From: Abditibacteriota bacterium
GTDB taxonomy: Bacteria > Armatimonadota > UBA5829
Length of the DNA stretch: 12,800 nucleotides
NCBI GenBank assembly: GCA_017959625.1
Contig: JAGDAG010000132.1
Location: 1 to 12,800, forward strand
Direction: 5' to 3'
Within the stretch, counting starts at the first letter, position 1, and every line of letters starts with the position of its first letter. Shown piece by piece: positions 6,816-12,800 of this stretch. The notes beneath the pieces are model-generated. The model ran no database searches. It was not told where the DNA came from and saw only the letters and a list, made by a program, of their open reading frames with translations. The translations under genes and the position numbers were made by a program.

Positions 6816-6890
6816 GGTGTTGCCTATACGTTCCTTAACAAAAAACTCGTGGGAATGACCATAGCTGTCGGCGATCCTATCTACAACTAA
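6816..6890 (+). other. In-frame coding-like extension after the TGA at 6813
   Basis: Directly after the TGA, 24 further codons run in the same frame to TAA at 6888-6890. They encode a beta-strand pattern (GVAYTF, LNKKLVGMTIAV, then GDPIYN). Placed against copy 1 of the same protein without any gap, they match the strands after residue 244: Val/Leu246, Tyr/Phe248, Asn252/Asn, Lys254/Lys, Leu/Ile255, Thr259/Thr, Ile/Val260. The TGA corresponds to Thr244. So this is the true C terminus of the fold, lost by a nonsense change, or reached by readthrough, or hidden by a sequencing error. Confidence 0.7.
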
Positions 6891-6909
6891 GCTTTTATTG
6901 CTGTTTTTT

Positions 6910-6937
6910 AAGTGCCCGGGATTTTTCCGGGCACTTT
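6910..6937 (+). terminator. Intrinsic terminator after the exported-protein gene
   Basis: AAGTGCCCGG (6910-6919) and CCGGGCACTT (6927-6936) form a perfect 10-bp stem with a 7-nt loop, followed by a short T/C tract. It begins 20 bp after the TAA at 6890 and about 95 bp after the TGA at 6813. It separates the exported-protein gene from dnaG. Confidence 0.75.
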
Positions 6938-6982
6938 CTACGCTTTATATGCGTATTCTTTTTTGGAAATAAGGACAATACT

Positions 6983-8755
6983 ATGGCTCAGGATAACGTC
7001 AGCGAAATAAAAAGCCGGCTGAATATAGTAGACGTGGTATCACCCTATGTTTCTCTGAAAAAGCAGGGAAACGCCTACATAGGCAAATGTCCGTTCCATG
7101 CGGAAAAAACCCCCTCCTTCCGCGTCGACCCCGACAAGCAGTTCTATAAATGCTTCGGGTGCGGAAAAGCGGGAGATATGTTTACTTTTATTCAGGAGAA
7201 AGAAAACCTTTCCTTTACGGAAGCGCTGGAACTGCTTGCCGAAAAGGCGGGCGTAAAGCTGATCAAAAACCCCGGCCGCCCGCGGGAAGCCTCGGAAAAA
7301 GAACTCATCATAACCGCAAATTCCTATGCCGAGACTTTTTTTTCACAATCGCTGAAAAATGCAGACGCCCGCGTGATCTCCTACCTTACCCGCCGCGGCA
7401 TAGACAGCGGAACAGTTGAAAGGTTCGGCCTGGGATGGGCCCCCGAAGGCTGGAACGGGCTTTTGAAGTTTCTGGAAGAAAAAAGGGTCTCAAGGGAGAT
7501 CGCCCTGAAAGCGGGGCTCCTGTCAAGAAAAGAAGAAACGGGAACCGTTTACGACCGTTTCCGTTCGCGCATCATGTTTCCCATATACGACATTCTGGGA
7601 AGGCCCATAGGCTTCGGCGGACGCATCATCTCGGAAGACAAGGAGCTACCGAAATACATCAACAGCCAGGAAACGCCGGTTTTTTCCAAAGGCAGGGAGT
7701 TTTATGCCCTTAATCTGGCCCACAAGGAAATTTCGGCCAAAAATCATGCTATAATAGTAGAAGGCTATATGGACGTGATAGCCTGCCATTCCGCCGGCAT
7801 ACAGAACTCCGTCGCCCTTTTGGGCACGGCCCTTACGGAAGACCACGTAAGAAAGCTTTCGCGGTATACCATGAACGTCACCCTGTGCCTTGACGCCGAT
7901 CCGGCGGGGATCAAATCGGCCCTGCGCAGCGGGGAGATGCTGATGAACGCCGGGTTCCGGGTCTCCTGCGCCGCCCTCCCCCCGGGGGAAGACCCCGACT
8001 CCCTTATACGAAGCGGGGGGGCTGCCCGATTTCTGGACTTTATACAAAACAGCCCGGGGCTTTTGGAATTTGAGATACAAAAAGCAGTTTCGCGTTTTGA
8101 TACCTCTACAAAGGAAGGCAGGGTCGAGGCCCTGGAAGCCGCCGAAAAAATAATCGCCCGGGAGCCCAGCGGCGTAAAAAGGGCGGGCCTTATAGGCGAT
8201 ATCGCCTTTCTTCATCCCAGGTTCAATACGGGGATCAACGTGGAAGAACAGATCGGAAGAGACGTAGAAAGGCTCGCCTTCCCGAAACAGAGCGGCAAAG
8301 AAGCCCTGCAGGGATATATCCCGGATTCCCGCACGAGATATGACAGGGCGCAGGAGCTGCTTCTGGCCGGCGTGTTCCGCCACGAACACGATCTGAACGA
8401 GATATTCGACAGCCTGGGCCCCGAAGATTTCCGTAAAGGGTTTTTCAGAAAGCTGGTCACGCTCCTTAAAAGCCGCTACGACAGCGGCGGCGCGCTTTAC
8501 TATGACGAGCTCATGGAAGAAATAGCCGCAAAGGGCCTTGAGAAGCCTTTTTATACTATGCTTGCGGAAACGGAAATGCTTCACGGTTCAAGCCGTGAGC
8601 TTGTAACTATAATCAAAGAAGAAGCTGCGCTGTATAACGCAGACCGCCGGCAGGAACTGACGGAAAAGCTTAAACGGGGCGAGCTGAACACATCGGATCC
8701 CGAATACAAAGAACTGCTTTTGCTCAGAAAGAGCAAAGGCTTCAAGGCAAAGTGA
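6983..8755 (+). CDS. dnaG: DNA primase DnaG
   Basis: This 590-aa protein makes RNA primers for replication in the cytoplasm with the DnaB helicase. The N-terminal zinc-binding domain has C36-P-F-H39 and C57-F-G-C60. The catalytic core carries the basic RFRSRIMFPIYD segment (192-203), the TOPRIM glutamate in VEGYMDV (E260) and the TOPRIM DxD in LDADPAG (D304, D306). The C-terminal part (about 450-590) is helical, as expected for the helicase-binding domain. Length is normal. AAGGA lies 7 nt ahead of the ATG. No convincing promoter was found between the upstream terminator and the start. It is followed 12 bp later by a primary sigma factor gene, the classic macromolecular synthesis gene order (primase then rpoD). 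Confidence 0.97.
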   Translation: MAQDNVSEIKSRLNIVDVVSPYVSLKKQGNAYIGKCPFHAEKTPSFRVDPDKQFYKCFGCGKAGDMFTFIQEKENLSFTEALELLAEKAGVKLIKNPGRPREASEKELIITANSYAETFFSQSLKNADARVISYLTRRGIDSGTVERFGLGWAPEGWNGLLKFLEEKRVSREIALKAGLLSRKEETGTVYDRFRSRIMFPIYDILGRPIGFGGRIISEDKELPKYINSQETPVFSKGREFYALNLAHKEISAKNHAIIVEGYMDVIACHSAGIQNSVALLGTALTEDHVRKLSRYTMNVTLCLDADPAGIKSALRSGEMLMNAGFRVSCAALPPGEDPDSLIRSGGAARFLDFIQNSPGLLEFEIQKAVSRFDTSTKEGRVEALEAAEKIIAREPSGVKRAGLIGDIAFLHPRFNTGINVEEQIGRDVERLAFPKQSGKEALQGYIPDSRTRYDRAQELLLAGVFRHEHDLNEIFDSLGPEDFRKGFFRKLVTLLKSRYDSGGALYYDELMEEIAAKGLEKPFYTMLAETEMLHGSSRELVTIIKEEAALYNADRRQELTEKLKRGELNTSDPEYKELLLLRKSKGFKAK

Positions 8756-8767
8756 GGAGAAAAAGAT

Positions 8768-9895
8768 ATGCCACGGGAGCATACAGCGTTTGATACGGAT
8801 AAAGATCTTAAGGACTTATATACAAACATCGTTGACAGCATAGGCGATAAGGAATTCATCTCCTACGACAGGCTTCAGGAAAATATGGAAAAGCACCTGC
8901 CCGATCTCATCGGACAGCAGATCCTGATACATATGCTTGCGGAACGGGGAGTCAAAACGACGCCGGAAGAAGACGAAAACCTTATAGATTTTGAGATCGA
9001 AGAGGAAGATCTTGACGTGATAACCGAATCGCGGCTGGAAGAACAGCTTCAGGGAGCCGGCGTCCGCATCGACGACTCCGTAAAGATGTGGCTTTCCCAG
9101 ATAGGAAAAAAGAATCTGCTGTCCTCCGACCAGGAAGTCATTCTTGCCCGCAAGGTGCAGAAAGGCGATCAGAACGCAAAAACGTCTCTTATAGAAAGCA
9201 ATCTGCGGCTGGTGGTAGCCATCGCAAAAAAATACCTCGGGCGCGGCCTCAGTTTTCCGGACCTCATCCAGGAAGGCAACATAGGGCTTATCAGAGCGGT
9301 GGAAAAATTCGATTATAAAAAGGGCTATAAATTCAGCACCTATGCCACCTGGTGGATACGGCAGGCCATAACCCGTTCCATCGCCGATCAGGGGCGCACC
9401 ATACGCATCCCCGTCCACATGATAGAAAAGATCAACTTTATAATAAAGACCCGTTCGCTGTTCGTGCAGCAGAACGGAAGGGAACCCACCATGGAAGAAA
9501 TGGTGAGCGCCACTGGGATCCCGGAAGAAAAGATCAACGAGATAAAAAACATTTCACAGGATCCTCTCAGCCTGGATACTCCCATAGGCGAGGAAGAGGA
9601 TTCAAGAATAATAGATTTTGTAGAGGACTCCGAAGCGGTTTCTCCTCACGATGCAACCAACAACACCCTTCTCAACGAGAAAATAGACGAGGCTCTCGGC
9701 ATGCTTGCCGAAAGGGAGAGAGAAGTGATAATAATGCGCTTCGGGCTGGCGGACGGCTGCCCCCGGACGCTTGAAGAAGTCGGCGTCCATTTCAATGTGA
9801 CCCGTGAGAGGATCAGGCAAATAGAATCCAAGGCGATACGCAAGCTTCGGAATCCTTCCAGAAGCAGGCACCTCAGGAATTTTATGAACGAATAG
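8768..9895 (+). CDS. rpoD: Primary-type sigma-70 factor (first of a tandem pair)
   Basis: This 375-aa protein directs RNA polymerase core to promoters. The N terminus (about 12-65) resembles region 1.1 (ISYDRLQENM). Region 1.2 starts at DDSVKMWL (102-109). Region 2 contains NLRLVVAIAKKYLGRG (145-160), DLIQEGNIGL (165-174) and the -10 recognition helix YATWWIRQAITRSIADQGR (192-210). Region 3 covers about 219-295. Region 4 covers about 304-370 with the -35 helix VTRERIRQIESKAIRKLR (344-361) and the typical tail RNPSRSRHLRNF. The GAGGAGA Shine-Dalgarno overlaps the end of dnaG. Promoter-contacting residues are standard. Region 3 (FIIKTRSLFVQQ) departs more from the usual primary-factor sequence than in the second copy. 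Which of the two is the housekeeping factor cannot be decided here. Confidence 0.95.
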   Translation: MPREHTAFDTDKDLKDLYTNIVDSIGDKEFISYDRLQENMEKHLPDLIGQQILIHMLAERGVKTTPEEDENLIDFEIEEEDLDVITESRLEEQLQGAGVRIDDSVKMWLSQIGKKNLLSSDQEVILARKVQKGDQNAKTSLIESNLRLVVAIAKKYLGRGLSFPDLIQEGNIGLIRAVEKFDYKKGYKFSTYATWWIRQAITRSIADQGRTIRIPVHMIEKINFIIKTRSLFVQQNGREPTMEEMVSATGIPEEKINEIKNISQDPLSLDTPIGEEEDSRIIDFVEDSEAVSPHDATNNTLLNEKIDEALGMLAEREREVIIMRFGLADGCPRTLEEVGVHFNVTRERIRQIESKAIRKLRNPSRSRHLRNFMNE

Positions 9896-9931
9896 GCCGG
9901 CATTTCGGAAAACAGTCAGGAAAAAGTATAT

Positions 9932-11038
9932 ATGAAAAAACAAAAAGACACGCGGGACGATATCGACAGGATAATGGAAGCGATAGGGCCGGAGGAAAAC
10001 AAGATAACCTACGACCGGCTGAACACCCTTATCGAAGACACCCCTCCCGAGCTGCTGCCGGAGCTTTTTGACGCTCTGGAAGCCCGGAACATAGTTGTGG
10101 AAAAAGAAGCGTCGGGAAGACAGCAGCCGGGGGACGGAGAACCGGATGACACGGAACTGGAGGACGCTGCCAGCGAATACAGCAGGATAGAAGCGGAGAT
10201 GGAGCTCATCCCCCCCGACGACACCGTGAAGATGTGGCTCAAAAAAATCGGCAACACTCCGGTCCTTAGTTCGGAACACGAAATGGTGCTGGCTCAGAAG
10301 ATCTCCATGGGCGACGAAGCGGCAAGAGACAAGCTGGTGAAGGCAAATCTGAAGCTGGTGGTCAGCATCGCCAAGAAATACGTGGGCAGAGGAATGATAT
10401 TTTCCGATCTTATACAGGAAGGAAACATCGGCCTGTTGCGCGCGGTGGACAAATACGACTACAAGCGCGGCTTCAAGTTCAGCACCTACGCTACCTGGTG
10501 GATAAGGCAGGCTATCACCAGAGCCATCGCCGACCAGGGGCGCACCATACGCATCCCGGTGCATATGGTGGAAACCATAAACAAAATGTCCAAGACCCGT
10601 TCCAGGCTTCAGCAGGAAAACGGAAGGGAGCCTACCCTGGAAGAGATAGCCGACGCAATGAATCTTACGGACGAGCAGGTCAGCCAGATAATCAAGATCG
10701 CTCCGGAGCCCCTCAGCCTTGAAACTCCTATAGGCGAGGAAGAAGATTCCCACCTTTCCGACTTTATCGAGGACGACGTCACGGTGAGCCCCCAGGACGC
10801 GACCACATATTCCGCCCTGCGGGAAAAAATCGACGACGCCCTGAACAAGCTTACCCCCCGGGAACGGGAGGTGCTCATTATGCGTTTCGGACTGGATACC
10901 GGAACGAGCTGCACACTTGAAGAGGTGGGCCGCAAGCTGGACGTCACCAGAGAACGCATAAGGCAGATAGAAAGCAAGGCCCTGAAAAAGCTGCAGAAAG
11001 AAAGCTTTAACAAAGAACTGCGGGAATTTATCGAATAG
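9932..11038 (+). CDS. rpoD: Primary-type sigma-70 factor (second of a tandem pair)
   Basis: This 368-aa paralogue of the preceding gene lies 36 bp downstream, with AGGA about 10 nt before its ATG. It has a region 1.1-like N terminus (ITYDRLNTLIEDTPPELL, 25-42), an acidic linker, region 1.2 from DDTVKMWL (96-103), region 2 with NLKLVVSIAKKYVGRG and the -10 helix (YATWWIRQAITRAIADQGR, 186-204), region 3 with the standard VETINKMSKTRSRLQQENGREPT pattern split over 213-236, and region 4 with the -35 helix VTRERIRQIESKALKKL (338-354). The core aligns to the first copy without gaps over about 120 residues. Unlike copy 1, its C-terminal tail (QKESFNKELREF) lacks the usual RxPSRSxxL sequence. Predicted promoter specificity is the same as copy 1. 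It could be the housekeeping factor or a group 2 factor. Confidence 0.95.
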   Translation: MKKQKDTRDDIDRIMEAIGPEENKITYDRLNTLIEDTPPELLPELFDALEARNIVVEKEASGRQQPGDGEPDDTELEDAASEYSRIEAEMELIPPDDTVKMWLKKIGNTPVLSSEHEMVLAQKISMGDEAARDKLVKANLKLVVSIAKKYVGRGMIFSDLIQEGNIGLLRAVDKYDYKRGFKFSTYATWWIRQAITRAIADQGRTIRIPVHMVETINKMSKTRSRLQQENGREPTLEEIADAMNLTDEQVSQIIKIAPEPLSLETPIGEEEDSHLSDFIEDDVTVSPQDATTYSALREKIDDALNKLTPREREVLIMRFGLDTGTSCTLEEVGRKLDVTRERIRQIESKALKKLQKESFNKELREFIE

Positions 11039-11040
11039 CC

Positions 11041-11505
11041 ATGAGCGAACTGCAACTTTTGGAACTGGCGCTGAAATACCGCACAGACGAAGAAAAAGAA
11101 GTGCTGGCGATGTGCAGCACTCTGACGGGGATCGAGATCGATTCCCTCTCCTCTCTTTCAAAAGCCCTGGATACAGCCGTAAAGTGCCTGCGTATGCTGA
11201 ATACGAACAAGGACAAGATAAAGGACCTTCCTGCCGAGACCTACAGCAGGCTGGGGAACATAGAATTCCAGCTGCAGATACTTGAAGGAAAGATCAAGCG
11301 CTCGGCCTATCTGATAGAAAACATAGGCGATATCCAAAAGGAACTGACGCCCCGGGAACAGGAGGTCCTTAAAAACCGTTTTCTCGGCAACCGTTCCAGA
11401 ACGGAAACTGCCGAATTGCTGAATATCAGCGAAGTCCGCGTCAGGCAGCTGGAGGTCCAGGTGCTGGAAAAACTGAAAAAAGCCAAAATAAACAAAGAGA
11501 TATAG
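11041..11505 (+). CDS. Small protein with a stand-alone sigma region-4-like helix-turn-helix
   Basis: The 154-aa product is not a named family I recognise. Residues about 1-98 are predicted helical (ELQLLELALKY, DTAVKCLRMLNTNKDKI, LGNIEFQLQILEGKIKR) with no sigma region 2. Residues about 101-148 match sigma region 4: LTPREQEVLKNRF (102-114), then the helix-turn-helix TAELLNISEVRVRQLEVQVLEKL (split over 123-145). LTPRE is shared with sigma copy 2 at the same point. The VTRERIRQIE recognition helix of primary sigmas is here SEVRVRQLEV, so -35 specificity would differ or be lost. The ATG is 2 bp after the stop of sigma copy 2 with no clear Shine-Dalgarno, implying translational coupling and near-stoichiometric production. 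Possible roles are a DNA-binding co-factor for a sigma, a partial sigma, or a regulator that competes with region 4. Confidence 0.8.
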   Translation: MSELQLLELALKYRTDEEKEVLAMCSTLTGIEIDSLSSLSKALDTAVKCLRMLNTNKDKIKDLPAETYSRLGNIEFQLQILEGKIKRSAYLIENIGDIQKELTPREQEVLKNRFLGNRSRTETAELLNISEVRVRQLEVQVLEKLKKAKINKEI

Positions 11506-11513
11506 GAAGCATT

Positions 11514-12782
11514 ATGACCGAAAAAGAAATCGAGCGGATATCCGACGAAACCATAGCAAAATACAGAAAATACGTAAATCCCGCATACGCCAATATACTG
11601 CAGTTCTCCGGGTTTTCCGTTCCGGAAGAAAGAGCGGAGGGATGTTATATCTACGACATAAGCGGCCGGCGCTTTCTGGACTGCGTAGGCGGCTACGGCG
11701 CCTTCAGCCTGGGGCACAGGAACCCGGCCGTGGTAGAAGCGGTAAAAAAGCAGCTGGACAGGGAAGCCCTCAAAAGCCACTTTTTCCTTTCCACAGAGCT
11801 GGCAGACGCCTGCGAGGCCCTGGCGGAGGTCCTGCCCGGAGATATAGATTTCAGCTTTTTGTGCAATTCGGGAACGGAAGCGGTGGAAGGCGCCCTGAAA
11901 GCGGCGCGCATCACTACCGGCAGGCCGAAATACGTCAGCGCGATAAACGGCTTCCACGGCAAGACCTACGGCGGCCTTTCCGTCTCCGGGCGGGAGGTTT
12001 ACAAGACTCATTTCAAGCCGCTTCTGGAGCAGACAGAGAACGTCCCCTTCAACGACGTCTCCGCCCTTGAAAAAGCGGTGGACGAAAACACCGCAGCCGT
12101 TATACTGGAGATGCTGCAGGGAGAAGGCGGAGTAAACGTAGCGACCAACGAATATATGCAGGCTGCCCGCAGCATAACAAAGGAAAAAGGCGCGCTTCTT
12201 ATAGTCGACGAGGTCCGCACCGGCTTCGGCCGCACCGGCAAATGGTTCGGCTCGGAGCATTCCGGCATTGTTCCCGACATAATAACCATGGCAAAGGCTT
12301 TGGGCGGCGGAGTGATGCCCGTAGGGGCCTTTTCCGCCAACGAACGCGTGTGGAACGCCCTCTTCGGCAAAAACCCCTTTATGCACTCCACCACTTTCGG
12401 AGGGAATCCCCTGGCCTGCGCCGCGGTGCTGGCAGCCATAAAAACCACAAAAGAGCTGAAAGCGGTGGAAAACTGCGAAGTCCGCGGACGGCAGCTTCTG
12501 GCAGGGCTCAAGGGCCTGCAGGAAAAATACCCCGAATGGATAAAGGACGTAAGGGGCATAGGGCTTGTAGCCGGCATGGAGTTTGAAGACGAGGATATTG
12601 GCTCGCTGCTCATCGCTTCCTGCGGAAAACGGGACCTCCTTGCAGCCTACTCTCTCAACAATCCCAAGGTAGTGCGCCTGGAACCGCCTCTCATAATCAC
12701 TGCAGAAGAGATCGATACAGTGATATCCATTCTGGACGAAGCCATAGCCGAAACCATAGAAACGGTTTCCGAGCTTATATAA
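11514..12782 (+). CDS. patA: Class III PLP-dependent aminotransferase, putrescine aminotransferase (PatA)-like
   Basis: The 422-aa enzyme has the fold type I class III pattern: RRFLDCVGGYGAFSLGHRNP (52-70 region), NSGTEAVEGALKAAR with the phosphate-binding NSGTEA (118-123), GFHGKTYG (146-153), EMLQGEGGVN (199-208), cofactor Asp232 in DEVRTGFGRTG, the Schiff-base Lys261 in MAKALGGGVMPVG, and STTFGGNPLACAA (292-304). The GHRNP and LNNPKVVRLEPPL (381-393) stretches resemble Escherichia coli PatA (YgjG), which moves an amino group from putrescine to 2-oxoglutarate. Ornithine, acetylornithine or another omega-amine substrate cannot be excluded. Position 235 is Arg where Gln is usual (DEVQTG). It is somewhat shorter than E. 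coli PatA. It starts 8 bp after the region-4 protein gene with a GGAAG Shine-Dalgarno, so it is probably in the same transcript, although the metabolic link is not evident. Confidence 0.85.
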   Translation: MTEKEIERISDETIAKYRKYVNPAYANILQFSGFSVPEERAEGCYIYDISGRRFLDCVGGYGAFSLGHRNPAVVEAVKKQLDREALKSHFFLSTELADACEALAEVLPGDIDFSFLCNSGTEAVEGALKAARITTGRPKYVSAINGFHGKTYGGLSVSGREVYKTHFKPLLEQTENVPFNDVSALEKAVDENTAAVILEMLQGEGGVNVATNEYMQAARSITKEKGALLIVDEVRTGFGRTGKWFGSEHSGIVPDIITMAKALGGGVMPVGAFSANERVWNALFGKNPFMHSTTFGGNPLACAAVLAAIKTTKELKAVENCEVRGRQLLAGLKGLQEKYPEWIKDVRGIGLVAGMEFEDEDIGSLLIASCGKRDLLAAYSLNNPKVVRLEPPLIITAEEIDTVISILDEAIAETIETVSELI

Positions 12783-12798
12783 AAAGCTTATATAAAAA
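12773..12798 (+). repeat. Perfect 13-bp tandem duplication at the end of the aminotransferase gene
   Basis: GCTTATATAAAAA occurs twice back to back (12773-12785 and 12786-12798). The first copy includes the TAA stop (12780-12782). Each copy contains the palindrome TTATATAA. It looks like a simple slippage duplication; any further copies lie beyond the window edge. Confidence 0.8.
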
Positions 12799-12800
12799 AA

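Noticed and set aside
6813..6890. Selenocysteine insertion at the TGA in the exported-protein gene
   Set aside because: No stable hairpin of the bacterial SECIS kind is apparent just after the TGA, and the aligned residue in the first repeat is Thr, not Cys.
7646..8584. A 312-codon minus-strand open frame inside dnaG
   Set aside because: Antisense shadow of the primase core and C-terminal domain; no start context and no domain features.
8581..8612. A small hairpin (TCACGG/CCGTGA) followed by TATAAT near the 3' part of dnaG, as an internal promoter or processing site for the sigma genes
   Set aside because: The stem is only 6 bp, the TATAAT has no -35 match at a usable spacing, and the whole stretch is ordinary coding sequence.
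9602..11161. A 519-codon minus-strand open frame across both sigma genes
   Set aside because: It mirrors the conserved sigma regions in reverse, shows no recognisable motif, and repeats internally only because the two sigma genes are paralogues.
11307..12386. A 359-codon minus-strand open frame across the region-4 protein and aminotransferase genes
   Set aside because: It crosses two plus-strand genes with clear family motifs and has no protein-like pattern of its own.

Overview
The window is bacterial chromosome: compact genes, Shine-Dalgarno sequences of the GGAGG type, bL21/bL27 ribosomal protein genes, a primase gene and primary-type sigma factor genes. Base composition is moderately GC-rich, with frequent AGG (Arg) and ATA (Ile) codons. 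Nothing here fixes the phylum. A secreted NPCBM glycosidase and a secreted Ig-like/NodB protein would fit an uncultured polysaccharide-degrading lineage (Armatimonadota/Abditibacteriota-like would be one guess), but that is weak inference. TGA ends several genes (rpmA, dnaG, the AI-2E permease), so TGA is a normal stop in this genome. No tRNA, rRNA, CRISPR array, insertion sequence or prophage was seen.

Layout. Positions 1-3150 (minus strand) form a three-gene operon read right to left: a phenylacetate-CoA ligase, an AI-2E-family permease, and a secreted NPCBM-domain glycoside hydrolase (GH36-like) cut by the left edge. A 276-bp divergent intergenic region (3151-3426) holds a minus-strand promoter, two tandem consensus plus-strand promoters, and between them two hairpin terminators of opposite orientation. 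Next come rplU-rpmA (3427-4008), closed by a terminator hairpin, then a secreted protein with TPR-like helices, an Ig-like domain and a C-terminal NodB deacetylase domain (4052-5761). A small exported protein (5886-6815) follows. It has a Met/Pro/Gly-rich low-complexity insert and an in-frame TGA, after which its second structural repeat clearly continues for 24 codons to a TAA.

From 6983 to the right edge lies a plus-strand cluster: dnaG, two complete tandem primary-type sigma-70 genes, a 154-aa protein with a stand-alone sigma region-4-like helix-turn-helix, and a PatA-like class III aminotransferase. dnaG followed by rpoD is the classical macromolecular synthesis arrangement. Doubling the sigma gene and adding a region-4-only protein 2 bp behind it is the most unusual structural feature of the window, together with the TGA-interrupted exported protein. 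The promoters ahead of rplU match the TTGACA/TATAAT specificity predicted from the DNA-contacting residues of both sigma factors.
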